Shown here piece after piece: positions 41,042-49,624 of a stretch of DNA of 60,773 nt. Where the stretch lies: NCBI GenBank assembly GCA_027309085.1, contig DAIDDL010000026.1, positions 1-60,773 of the forward strand. The letters are read 5' to 3'. The notes beneath the pieces were generated by a model. That model worked only from the letters and a program-made list of their open reading frames with translations, made no database searches and was not told where the DNA came from. The stretch is from Sulfobacillus sp. (GTDB lineage Bacteria; Bacillota; Sulfobacillia; Sulfobacillales; Sulfobacillaceae). Numbering within the stretch: position 1 is the first letter of the stretch; each line of letters begins with the position of its first letter. A program made the position numbers and the translations under genes.

Positions 41042-41437
41042 ATGGTGAAGAGAATGACGATGGTGCTCTCGTCGGTGCTGATGCTTGTCGGGCTCGTGAT
41101 TTTGACTTGGGGATTCCGCGACCTCCCTCTGGACGAGCGCCCCGAGTGGATGTCGTGGCAAATGGTGCTGTGGCCGGTGATTGTGCTGGGGATGGCGGAG
41201 GCCACCCGCTTCGCCGGCTACATCCGGCAGGGAATCAAACTGCGTGCAGACCGCTTTCGCCTTGTGGTCCACGGTATCCCTGCCCTGCTCGTCGCTGTTG
41301 TGCCTGCGGGAACTTTCACAGACTGGGTGGGGCCCAGCAGCATGTGGGCGCTGCTGGATTTCCCCACCGCCAAGGTCATGGCCGCGTTATGGCTGGCATT
41401 CACCCTGTGGGCGGCATGGGAGGTTGAGGCGCGATGA
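41042..41437 (+). CDS. hypothetical membrane protein
   Basis: 131 residues with about three to four transmembrane helices; not recognised. I chose the ATG at 41042 because GAGGTGAGGTGG precedes it; the frame is open upstream to 40940. Its stop overlaps the start of the L,D-transpeptidase gene (ATGA), so the two are co-translated and it may be a partner in cell-wall work. Confidence 0.65.
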   Translation: MVKRMTMVLSSVLMLVGLVILTWGFRDLPLDERPEWMSWQMVLWPVIVLGMAEATRFAGYIRQGIKLRADRFRLVVHGIPALLVAVVPAGTFTDWVGPSSMWALLDFPTAKVMAALWLAFTLWAAWEVEAR

Positions 41438-42165
41438 AAACCGTCAACCATTTATCCGCGCGCCGGGGATGGGCCTGGGTGCTCGTGGCGGTCGGAGCGG
41501 CCTTGGTGACAGGGTACGGCACCCTGGTGTGGGGTATGCGCACGGTTCACGCGAAAGTGCCCACCAGCATTGTCATCAATGTAGTGCAGCACAAATTGTA
41601 CCTGTACCGCAACCACAAGTTGTTTCATGCGTATCCCGTGGCCGTTGGCAAACCAGGCACCCCGAGCCCCCGCGGTGAATTCGTTGTGACCCAGAAAGCC
41701 ATTTGGGGGGATGGATTTGGCACCCGCTGGATCCGCTTTTCGGCACCGTGGGGTATTTACGGAATTCACGGGACAAACAAGCCCTGGTCGGTAGGGACCG
41801 TAGCCTCTCACGGATGTTTCCGCATGTACAATCATGACGTGGAACAAGTCTATGCTTTAGTCAGCATCGGCACGCCGGTGACAGTGGAAGGGGTGACCCC
41901 CTTGGTGAAAATCCGGCGGCCTCTAAATCCCGGACAAATTGGGCAAGATGTGGTAGAGTTGCAAAGGCTGCTGCGGCTGGCACGGGTCTATTCGGGCGCT
42001 CTCAGCGGAGTGTATACGCCTGAGGTCAAGAAGAGCGTGGAAACCTTTCAGACGGTCGTCCATCTTCCTGTGACGGGAATTGCCACCGAGCAGACCACCA
42101 AGCGCCTCCTCGAGTACACACAGCAGACGGAAAGGAAACCCGGCTATCTCTCGGCGAACGCCTAA
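41434..42165 (+). CDS. L,D-transpeptidase (YkuD) with peptidoglycan-binding domain
   Basis: 243 residues. One N-terminal transmembrane helix (about 13-35) is followed by a YkuD domain with the active site IHGTNKPW (His112) and SHGCFRM (His126, Cys128, Arg130), then a peptidoglycan-binding domain 1 (about residues 160-228; GQDVVELQRLLRLARVYSG). It forms 3-3 cross-links or anchors proteins on the outer face of the membrane. Coupled to the upstream membrane protein by an ATGA overlap. Confidence 0.92.
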   Translation: MKTVNHLSARRGWAWVLVAVGAALVTGYGTLVWGMRTVHAKVPTSIVINVVQHKLYLYRNHKLFHAYPVAVGKPGTPSPRGEFVVTQKAIWGDGFGTRWIRFSAPWGIYGIHGTNKPWSVGTVASHGCFRMYNHDVEQVYALVSIGTPVTVEGVTPLVKIRRPLNPGQIGQDVVELQRLLRLARVYSGALSGVYTPEVKKSVETFQTVVHLPVTGIATEQTTKRLLEYTQQTERKPGYLSANA

Positions 42166-42212
42166 AACTCTTGAACTTGTGCATCAAAAAGTGTATCATA
42201 GACCAAGGAATT

Positions 42213-42288
<76 letters not shown>

Positions 42289-42300
42289 TAAATTTTGAGG

Positions 42301-42327
42301 CCCTGAGACATTTTCAGGGTTTTTTTA
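42301..42327 (+). terminator. terminator after tRNA-Thr
   Basis: Stem CCCTGA/TCAGGG followed by T7 (42320-42326). Confidence 0.8.
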
Positions 42328-42739
42328 TTTTCACGTCGTCCCCAAAAAACCGCTCCATCCCCACTTTCATCCCCACAAACCAGCGTACAGAACGATACAG
42401 AAGCAGTCAAAGCGATACGCGGCGTAGGAAATGCCGGCCACGAGAAAAATTTTTTGAGGGTGCCACGGGTTTTCTCCGCAACGAAACTGTAACATCATGT
42501 GACAGTTTCGCGTCGCCCCATCCCCACGAAGGGTGATCCACGGGGGCCGCGAACACCAGTCTAGTCGGGCCGGCCCGCGAATCCCTGCGAGGATTCATTT
42601 GCCGGGAGACTCGGCCAGCGGCGACACCCACAACAGACAACAGCCCCCGCATCAGCGGGGTGCAAATGTTACCGAAGCCCGAATGGAGGAAATTTATGCA
42701 ACGTCCCCTGTCGCGGGGACAAACAACCGTTCCAAATGT
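42328..42739. other. non-coding left part of the decayed island
   Basis: No gene found. It contains the long palindrome at 42482-42510 and the left copy of a diverged direct repeat (42437-42511) whose partner is at 45750-45815. A small inverted repeat GAATCC/GGATTC lies near 42580-42597. Confidence 0.5.
42482..42510. repeat. 29-bp near-perfect palindrome
   Basis: Arms CGAAACTGT and ACAGTTTCG around an inner ACAT/ATGT; 13 of 14 base pairs match. A 19-bp version with the same arms is at 45796-45814. Confidence 0.75.
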
Positions 42740-43084
42740 TTAAGGCAAGCGTTGCGCCACAAATTGCAGAACTCGCGTAATATCTTCTACGGAAATGGCC
42801 CGTACTACACTCGCTTCAACAGTACTACTATCTGGTGTATGCAGGTGATGGGGTGCCGTCTCAATTTCGAACTGATCGTAATGGGGAGCATTGTTGAACC
42901 GATAGCGCCTTTCGCCCGTTTGCCAGTGGTAGCTATACCGACCTGTGCGTCCAACGAAGATGTCTACAAAGCTCTCATCTCGCAAAACCAAACGTACCGT
43001 TCGTTCCTCTTGAATAATTGATGCAGAAACCACGAGGTCCGGAAATTGTCGTAAACAAAAATCTGCCACATCACTAACTGTCAC
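42740..43084 (-). CDS. TumE-like toxin (DUF6516)
   Basis: About 114 residues. The pattern GRYSYHWQTGERRYRFNNAP then HYDQFEIETAPHHLH resembles the TumE/DUF6516 toxin family. GTG at 43084 is preceded by GGGGGACC and overlaps the upstream gene's stop by 11 bases; ATG at 43105 or 43102 is also possible. The gene order antitoxin-toxin with overlap is typical of a type II pair. The toxin target is unknown. It lies in decayed island DNA but is itself intact, as expected if the pair is retained by addiction. Confidence 0.6.
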   Translation of the reverse strand: MTVSDVADFCLRQFPDLVVSASIIQEERTVRLVLRDESFVDIFVGRTGRYSYHWQTGERRYRFNNAPHYDQFEIETAPHHLHTPDSSTVEASVVRAISVEDITRVLQFVAQRLP

Positions 43085-43370
43085 GCTGCGGTCCCCCTGC
43101 ATCAACGACCTGTTTCCACAATTTTCCGCGATATTCCAATAATCCTTCTAAACGAATCGCATCTTCCCAAGCTGGATGCCCTTCAATTGATCCAGACCGG
43201 ATCAACGCTTCGATATCATCAGGTGATGCGGCCCCGTATCGTTGTGATATCTTGGCAATCCTGTGGTCGACTTCCGCAATTTTGTTAAACAGCCACATTT
43301 CCAGCGCTTCTTGTAGTAAGATCGGTTCCGGCATTCCAAATTCGGAGCTCAATTGACTCAGCGTAGGCAT
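43074..43370 (-). CDS. putative antitoxin partner of the TumE-like toxin
   Basis: A 98-residue helical protein. The segment NKIAEVDHRIAKISQRYG followed by WEDAIRLEGLLEYRGKL looks like the small charged partners found next to TumE-type genes. It lacks an obvious DNA-binding domain. ATG at 43370 after AAAGGGTGA; the longer frame to 43481 overlaps non-coding repeats. It overlaps the toxin gene. Confidence 0.55.
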   Translation of the reverse strand: MPTLSQLSSEFGMPEPILLQEALEMWLFNKIAEVDHRIAKISQRYGAASPDDIEALIRSGSIEGHPAWEDAIRLEGLLEYRGKLWKQVVDAGGPQRDS

Positions 43371-43992
43371 CGTTGTTTCACCCTTTCTTGCCCGTCCTGT
43401 TGACATTGTAATCCGGAGCAATGAATCCCCGCAATGCTTCACCGGCCCGAAGACTCGGCCCGGCCCATGAATCCTTACCACGACTCATCAACCCGGAGAC
43501 GCTCGTCGACGGATTTTTCTGCTGCATTAGCCTACGATCCTTTATGATCGGCGCTTTCTGCCTTGGAGCAGATAGGGCCACAACGTCACTTGTGCCGCCT
43601 CGCTAAGAAGCAGGCCGGGGCCCACAATGATCTATGGCCAAAAGTCGTGAGGAGCAATCAGTTCTGCTACGCTCAGCGCTAACCATCATTGTGCATGTGC
43701 AGTCATATCAGCATCCCCGATCATTCCTAAGGTTGAGTAGAGCATACACCTTCAGGCACGGCGATAGCCCCTCTTGCGAAATGAAAAAGGACCATGGCCA
43801 ACCGCATGTGGCAAAGAGTCCCAGAACGGGGCGCGATACCGCAAAAACCCACTCACCGTCCTGCTCATCAAAGTACCGTGGATCACCGCCTGATCGGCCT
43901 GAATGATGAATCTTTGCTACGATCCACGAGACGGGTGACCCACACCGTTTTTCCTAGTACCTCATTCCAGAAGTCTGTTCTCTTATGGCTGA
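43371..43992. other. island DNA with no intact gene
   Basis: Several short open frames exist on both strands but none has a family-like sequence or ribosome site. It probably consists of remains of the IS66 5' part and other mobile DNA. Confidence 0.4.
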
Positions 43993-44796
43993 GCCGCGTA
44001 TTTCTCCGATCGGTCCGACGGGATCCTGGCCTCGCCTGTCGTGAATTTGGATGAAACGGGCATGCATGTACAACGGCACTTGTATTGGCTGCATAGCGCC
44101 AGTACAGCCACGCTCACCTACTACCTCATGCATCCCAAACGCGGCCTCCTCGCCATGGAAGCCGCAGGGATCCTCGCGAATTTTACCGGCACCGCGGTGC
44201 ACGATGGATGGCCATCCTATTGGAGGTATCCCCTCTGCACCCATGCGCTGTGCAATGCCCATCATGAGCGCGAACTCATTGCGGCGGAAGAAAACACCTA
44301 GCAGACCTGGCCCCGCGCCTTGATTGCCCATCTCCATACGATCAGGCACGCGGTAACGGCCGCAGTCGCGGCCGGACAGACGGCCTTAAGCCCCGAGGTG
44401 TTGACGGCTTATGAAGCCACGTATGACGCCATCATCCGCCAAGGGTTAGCGGAAAATCCGCGGCGCATGGCGACCGAAGGGGCCCCGGCACGGGGCCGAA
44501 TCAAGCAAACCAAAACCCGGAACCTCCTAGAACGTCTGAACATCCATCGGGACGCCGTCCTACTGTTTATGCGAGACTTCCGCGTGCCCTTTACGAACAA
44601 CCAAGCCGAGCAGGATGTGAGAATGGCCAAAGTCCGGCAGAAAATCTCCGGCACCTTCCGCAGGGTGCATGGTGCAGAAATCTTCTGCCGCGTCCGCAGT
44701 TATATTTCGACCCTCAAAAAGCAAGGGTTGCCGGTCTTTGAATATATTCAGAAGGCCCTCCAGGGGGAAGCCTTTATCCCCCAAGCCATTCCATAA
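43993..44796 (+). pseudogene. IS66-family transposase, 5'-truncated with in-frame stop
   Basis: The C-terminal half of an IS66 Tnp[14 protein letters not shown], then [30 protein letters not shown] and [10 protein letters not shown] hold the DDE region and zinc-site-like residues. An in-frame TAG at 44299-44301 splits it; the same frame continues to PFTNNQAEQDVRMAKVRQK, which includes the last catalytic Glu, and stops at 44794-44796. The first half and the accessory genes tnpA/tnpB are missing, so the element is dead. Confidence 0.88.
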
Positions 44797-44815
44797 GCGT
44801 GTTTCATAGGAATAC

Positions 44816-44876
44816 GGGGCCGAAGGCAACACAAAATGGGGGGATTCGCCCCTTAATTTGTGTTGCCTTCGGCCCC
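44816..44876. repeat. 61-base hairpin with perfect 20-bp stem
   Basis: Arms GGGGCCGAAGGCAACACAAA (44816-44835) and its exact complement (44857-44876) enclose 21 bases that can form a smaller GGGG/CCCC stem. It lies 20 bases after the IS66 stop. It could be a terminator, a transposon end or a small non-autonomous element. Confidence 0.75.
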
Positions 44877-44929
44877 CGCTGAGTAGTTACATTAGCTTTA
44901 TCATGACGTCGTTTACGCGCACTGTGGTT

Positions 44930-45400
44930 TTGGATGGCGTTAAAAGGGACGCGAATGGGCGAAACGTTAGGGGTGCGGCGGGACGACATGGATTGGGATC
45001 GCAGAACAGTGCGCATCCAACAAAGTCTAACCGGGGAAGGTAGCCAGCGAATACTCGGACCCGTTAAATCCGGAGATGGGCTTCGTGTGCTAGAACTCAG
45101 TGATTTTATGATTGCGGCTCTCAAGAAACATGGGACGAAACCAAGAGCAATTGTTAGCAGGAGAACAATGGCAGAATGCGGGATTGATTTTTGTGACAAA
45201 AAAGGAAACATGGCTTGACCCTCGCAATGTTAGCCGTGCGTTCAAGCAAATGCTAGCGGCTGCGGCACTCCCCCAGGGAATTTCGTCCATTTCATGGCCA
45301 CCCACTGGCTGGCGGAGGGGGTGGCCATCAAGGTAGTTAGTGAACGATTAGGGCATAGCGATGTCGGGTTTTACGCTCCGGTAAGCAATGACTTCTTTGC
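44930..45400 (+). pseudogene. tyrosine-recombinase fragment A
   Basis: Pieces of an integrase catalytic domain in several frames: RMGETLGVRRDDMDWDRRTV, then WLDPRNVSRAFKQMLAAAAL, and THWLAEGVAIKVVSERLGHS. Order and spacing are those of a normal integrase. Frameshifts and a degraded HxxR box make it non-functional. Confidence 0.7.
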
Positions 45401-45527
45401 CATTCCCCGCGCGAGCGCACGGGCTGTGCAGCCTTATCGTGATTCGTGCACCCAGGACGGTGCGCGACCTACTGGGCCGGATCATTGCCAACCAAGAAGA
45501 GCCCTCACGCGCCGGGTGCCCTACTAA

Positions 45528-45800
45528 TGCCGAATCACCACAAGGAGCCGCATGCGGCGGATCCACAAACACAACCGCCAGGGCACTGGCAAGGGCTCGT
45601 GACCTTGTATGATCCCGACACAAGCAACGGGCGTGAGACGGCTCAGACCTTCGCCACAGAACGTGAAGCCGAGAATAGGAGACTCTGTATCGGGAGGAGC
45701 CCACTCGCAATCCGCCCAGCGATCAAACATTGGCAAGGATGCCACGACCGCCACGAGAAAAATTTTATCGGCTCAGTCACCGGGCTTCTCCACGACGAAA
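45528..45800 (+). pseudogene. integrase N-terminal fragment B
   Basis: The frame starting at 45527 reads GHWQGLVTLYDPDTSNGRET then QTFATEREAENRRL, which looks like the arm-type DNA-binding domain of an integrase. It then runs into the right copy of the diverged repeat at 45750 without a core domain. Confidence 0.4.
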
Positions 45801-45814
45801 ATGTAACAGTTTCG
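45796..45814. repeat. 19-bp palindrome sharing arms with 42482-42510
   Basis: Arms CGAAAATGT/ACAGTTTCG around one base with one mismatch. It lies in the right copy of the diverged direct repeat and lacks the central 10 bases of the left palindrome. Confidence 0.65.
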
Positions 45815-46225
45815 CCTGTATCCACATGGAGGCGGGCCACGCGCTGACCACGGGACGTTGCGCGGCAGTCCGGTTGCATGGCCCGTGACTTCTTGCAAAA
45901 ATTCACCGTCCAGGACAGCCCAACCCTTTGCCGCCAGACAGCGCCACTGTGGCCTTCTCCTGTGCTACAATCAATGCGTGAAGGGGCGATGTCACGGATG
46001 CTGCACACTATCAAACAGCGGGTCATCTTGGCCCTGTGACGTTGCCGATGAGTCATTGAACGCTACATCCTTGCTTCTCAACGGTGCGCCAAAACCTTGT
46101 TTCGGCGCATTTTGCAAGCGGCACGGGATGGGGCTTTTATCATGACAAATTCTGCCATGAAGGCTTGCCTACTCTCTCATGTCCGCATCTTCGTATTCCT
46201 ACCCGTGACTGCTTCATGCAGGCGG
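45815..46225. other. island DNA with no recognisable feature
   Basis: Only short unconvincing open frames. Nothing supported. Confidence 0.4.
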
Positions 46226-46430
46226 CGAATTCACCCATCGTCTTGAATGGGAACCGGAAGAGAGAACTGTTAGGGGTGCAGCGGGGCAAGATGGACAAGC
46301 GCGACACACGGGGGGCAGATTCCCCTCAGCACTGCATGGCATGGGGACATATTGGCTAATAATATCGTCTGTAAAAGTGGCCAGCGAACGATTGAGACAC
46401 AGTGACGAGAGCAGGCTGCGGGCGCGTGCC
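46226..46430 (+). pseudogene. tyrosine-recombinase fragment C
   Basis: A second, more eroded copy of integrase sequence: NGNRKRELLGVQRGKMDKRD corresponds to the motif around the first catalytic Arg, and later VKVASERLRHSDES corresponds to the ERLGHS box. The middle is deleted. Confidence 0.5.
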
Positions 46431-46537
46431 GCCCTTTTTTCACCCAAGATACTGGACAAACACGCACAACCGACTGTGGACGCGGTTTTTGGAGACAGCA
46501 GGCTGCGGAAGAATACCGCGGGAACGGTCAATCAATA

Positions 46538-46583
46538 TCTCGCGAACCGTAGGCCGTGGGTTCGAAGCCCGCCGTGAGCTTGA
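46538..46583. repeat. degenerate copy of the tRNA-Thr 3' half (right attachment site)
   Basis: Identical to tRNA-Thr bases 42243-42288 at 36 of 46 positions without gaps, including AACCGTAGG and GTGGGTTC. No matching 5' half of a tRNA precedes it, so it is a decayed attachment-site duplicate rather than a tRNA gene. Confidence 0.75.
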
Positions 46584-46610
46584 TATTTTGTGCAGCATGG
46601 AGCCAACCGA

Positions 46611-47711
46611 ATGGATATTTTAATTTCCCCAACCCGTTTTCTACCCAATGCCGGGTCACAGGCCGTAGCCGAAGCCCTTGAGCGCGGCGCACGCCGGTGC
46701 GCCGATGTTTCTCGTGTCGTGCTGCGGCCGATCCCCGAAGGGGGACGGGGGACCATCGACGCGGTCGTGCGGGCCATGGCTGGCCGCATTCGGCGCAGCC
46801 GCACAGTGAACGCCATGGGCCGCGGTATCGATGCCAGGTGGGCGATGCTGCCGGACGGCACTGCCTGGATAGATGCCTCTGAGGTGCTTGGCGGCAGTGA
46901 AGTGTCTGATCTCAGCCGCGCGAGCTCGTGGGGGTTAGGCCAGCTGATCGCGGAAGTCATGCGGTGGGGGCCCCAGCACATGGTCATCTCTCTGGGCGAC
47001 GTCATGACGCATGATGGCGGCTTAGGCCTTTTGGCTTTTTTCGGGATGAAGGCCTCCGACGGCCAGGGGCGGCCCCTGGCTGGGGGACTGTACGCGCTCG
47101 AACACGTCGAGCATATCGCTCAGCGGTCTCTCACGCTCCCTGCGGTTCCCCTGACCGTGCTGTTCCCCCGCGCCTTGCCGCTGACGGGGCCTGCGGGCGC
47201 GACTTTGCGCGACGGTGTCTCCAAAGGCTTGGCTCCTTTCCAGCTAGGCGCTGTGGAGACCCAGATGCAGCGCTACGCCGGACTGCTCGAGGAATTCTGG
47301 GCCACCGGACTGGCCGCGCATCCGGGGAGCGGGGAGGGCGGGGGACTGGCATTTGCCCTCATGGGACTCGGTGCCCAGGCGCAGCCGGCCGCTGCCTTTC
47401 TCCTGGATACCTTGCATATTGAAAACTACTGGGCCCAGGCTGACTGGGTGCTTACCGCCCAGGTATCCCTGGACGCCACCCAGACATTGAGCTTGGCCCC
47501 GGCCTTGGCTAGCCGCATGCAAAACACCGGGATCCCACTCATCGCCATTGTTGAACGTCTCGGCGACAGTTACGCGCAGTTTTACAGCTCGGGAATCCAA
47601 GGCATTTACCCCCTGGATGACAAGCCCCGGAGCGCCAAAGACACGGAGCGCAGCCGCATCCACCTGCTTGAACAGGCCGCTTTCCGCGTCGCCATGTGGA
47701 TGCGCGCATAA
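46611..47711 (+). CDS. glycerate kinase-like protein
   Basis: A 366-residue protein resembling GlxK-type glycerate kinases: PTRFLPNAGSQAVAEALERG at the start, GIDARWAMLPDGTAWIDASE in the middle and THDGGLGLLAFFG in place of the usual TNDGGxGxLxALG. The usual GLGGSA before it reads SLGDVM here, so the active site is unusual and activity is uncertain. ATG at 46611 after GGAG; GTG 46590 is an alternative. It starts only 28 bases after the island's right end. Confidence 0.7.
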   Translation: MDILISPTRFLPNAGSQAVAEALERGARRCADVSRVVLRPIPEGGRGTIDAVVRAMAGRIRRSRTVNAMGRGIDARWAMLPDGTAWIDASEVLGGSEVSDLSRASSWGLGQLIAEVMRWGPQHMVISLGDVMTHDGGLGLLAFFGMKASDGQGRPLAGGLYALEHVEHIAQRSLTLPAVPLTVLFPRALPLTGPAGATLRDGVSKGLAPFQLGAVETQMQRYAGLLEEFWATGLAAHPGSGEGGGLAFALMGLGAQAQPAAAFLLDTLHIENYWAQADWVLTAQVSLDATQTLSLAPALASRMQNTGIPLIAIVERLGDSYAQFYSSGIQGIYPLDDKPRSAKDTERSRIHLLEQAAFRVAMWMRA

Positions 47712-47712
47712 G

Positions 47713-47755
47713 ACGGACTAAGCGCCTGGGAACACTCCCGGGGCGCTTAGTCCGT
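47713..47755. terminator. bidirectional hairpin between convergent genes
   Basis: Perfect 14-bp stem ACGGACTAAGCGCC/GGCGCTTAGTCCGT (47713-47726 with 47742-47755), with an inner GGGA/TCCC stem in the loop. No T-tract. It separates the glycerate-kinase-like and MBL genes. Confidence 0.6.
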
Positions 47756-47766
47756 GGTCGCCGGTG

Positions 47767-48744
47767 TTACCGGTCAGCCCGCTGGTAGAGGGTGAATTGT
47801 TCCGACACCGTGTGCGCGACCAGACCTCTCAGCCGCAGATACTCTAGGTGGGCGAGGCTTTCGCTCAAAGCAAAGCGCCACTGGGAAGGAGTGAGCGTCC
47901 GGTGAAACAGTCCGCGTGCGACTTCATAAGCGGTCTTGGGCTCAGACAGACTCTCCAACACCTGATCCGCGCGTTCCTGATGGTGGGCGGCCAATTCATC
48001 AATGCGGCGAGATACATTGGCAATCAGGGACTCGTGGGCAGGCAGCCCCATGGTGATGGGGAGAGACTGGAGGGTGTGCAGCGAGTCCAAGTAGGAGGCT
48101 AGGGGGTCTGGGTCGGAATCAGGCCAAAAGCTGATATTGGGTGTAATCCGGTTTAACACCTGATCCCCGGTGAACAGCAATTTCCGCTCAGGCCAGTAGA
48201 GCAGCAACTGGTGATCTGTGTGGCCCTTCTGCTCCAGCAGTTCCAGCGGCCCGAGGCGTGTGCCTTTCTGCAGTCCCTGGATGGGGCCCGATTGCGGCAG
48301 ACGCACGACGGCCTGGGTGAAGGCGCGCTCCCGTTCCAGCAGTTCCGCATCAGCGGGAGGGAGGCCGTTGCGTGAAAAAAACTCACCCATAGGCAAAGGA
48401 GGGCCATCGAAGATCTGGTAGACTGTCTGCACTTCCTCTTCCAGCATCAGTACCGGACAGTCCCACAGAGCCTGCGCAAATCCGGACAGTCCTACATGGT
48501 CGGGGTGGAAATGCGTGATGGCAATGGCCCAGACGCGGCCCGGACGGAGCCCCAGGGTCCGGGACACATGCTCCCAAACGGCCCGCGCCTCAGGCGTGTC
48601 CATCCCCAGGTCCACGACCAGATATCCCTGGGGGGTTTCGATGACATAGCCGTACACGTACTTCAAGGGCAGAGGCACCGGAACAGCAATCCGGAAAATG
48701 CCTTCGTGCGGCTCCGTAATGGCTTGACTGAATTTGTCGTCCAT
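47767..48744 (-). CDS. MBL-fold metallohydrolase
   Basis: A 325-residue metallo-beta-lactamase-fold protein. Metal ligands are in THFHPDHVG (His78, His80, Asp82, His83), GHTD and FTGDQ, with a closing LPAHE. The C-terminal 90 residues form a winged-helix-like extension, as in LACTB2-type and related hydrolases. The substrate is unknown; thioesters or other hydrolysable metabolites are usual. It diverges from the HtrA-like gene. Confidence 0.88.
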   Translation of the reverse strand: MDDKFSQAITEPHEGIFRIAVPVPLPLKYVYGYVIETPQGYLVVDLGMDTPEARAVWEHVSRTLGLRPGRVWAIAITHFHPDHVGLSGFAQALWDCPVLMLEEEVQTVYQIFDGPPLPMGEFFSRNGLPPADAELLERERAFTQAVVRLPQSGPIQGLQKGTRLGPLELLEQKGHTDHQLLLYWPERKLLFTGDQVLNRITPNISFWPDSDPDPLASYLDSLHTLQSLPITMGLPAHESLIANVSRRIDELAAHHQERADQVLESLSEPKTAYEVARGLFHRTLTPSQWRFALSESLAHLEYLRLRGLVAHTVSEQFTLYQRADR

Positions 48745-48858
48745 AGTTATGCCTCCTCACGCATTATTACCCTACCTGAAAAATTTGACGATGGCAAGTA
48801 ACTGCCTGTACTAAGGCGCCCAGGGCAGTCATATCTTCTCCCGACAGGAGGAGTCCAC

Positions 48859-49545
48859 ATGCTGCGTCGAAAAGAGTGGAAACACTTTGTTGCCGGCCTG
48901 ATCGGGGTGTTTGTCGGGGCTTTGATTGTCTACGCCGCAGTGGCCCGGACGCCCCAGACGCTCAACTGGCCCGTTGTGCAGATTGCCAAAAAAGTCGACC
49001 CGTCGGTGGTCATCGTACTGAACAGCCAGCGGCAAGGCGGCCGGCTGAAAGTGCGGGGGATCGGCTCGGGGGTGATCTTGAACCGGCAGGGGGATATTGT
49101 CACCAACGACCATGTGGTGGCTGATGCGTCCAGACTGACAGTCGTGCTGGCATCAGGACGCCGCTACCGCGCCGCCCTGGTCGGGACTGACCGGCTGACG
49201 GACCTGGCGGTCATTCACATCCGGGCCGGGGACCTTCGCCCGATTGTCTTTGCCTCGTCGAAAATCATTGAGCCCGGAGAACTCGTGGTTGCGATCGGCA
49301 ATGCGCTGGGCCTGTCCCACACGGTTACCACAGGCATCATCTCCGCCAAGGACCGCGTCATGTTCCATGATGGCTGGGAGTACCATCTAATCCAGACGGA
49401 CGCCGCTATCAATCCCGGCAACAGCGGGGGGGCCCTCGTGAATGCGCAGGGGGAGCTCATTGGCCTGAACTCCAGCAAAATTGCCCAGGCTGGCGTGGAA
49501 GGCATTGGATTGCCAATGCCGTACCTGGTGATCGTTGCGGCATAA
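48859..49545 (+). CDS. HtrA-like serine protease without PDZ domain
   Basis: 228 residues. One N-terminal membrane anchor (about 10-29) is followed by a trypsin-like domain with His85 (VTNDHVV), Asp115 (LTDLAV) and Ser189 (NPGNSGGAL). DegP/HtrA proteins normally continue into a PDZ domain; this one stops after GIGLPMPYLVIVAA, close to the end of the protease fold. It may be a natural short form or a truncated gene. ATG at 48859 after CAGGAGGAG. It acts outside the membrane. Confidence 0.88.
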   Translation: MLRRKEWKHFVAGLIGVFVGALIVYAAVARTPQTLNWPVVQIAKKVDPSVVIVLNSQRQGGRLKVRGIGSGVILNRQGDIVTNDHVVADASRLTVVLASGRRYRAALVGTDRLTDLAVIHIRAGDLRPIVFASSKIIEPGELVVAIGNALGLSHTVTTGIISAKDRVMFHDGWEYHLIQTDAAINPGNSGGALVNAQGELIGLNSSKIAQAGVEGIGLPMPYLVIVAA

Positions 49546-49624
49546 GCCTTTCAGCACTCCCGGATCTGCGGCGCTCCCACCCATTGGGGCGCCGATACTA
49601 TTTGTGCTGCATGTGGAAACTCTA

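Noticed and set aside
43421-43906. Short open frames between the toxin-antitoxin pair and IS66
   Set aside because: No ribosome sites, no protein-like pattern, in decayed DNA.
46538-46583. A tRNA gene at the right end of the island
   Set aside because: Only the 3' half matches a tRNA; acceptor and T-stem positions are mutated and there is no 5' half.
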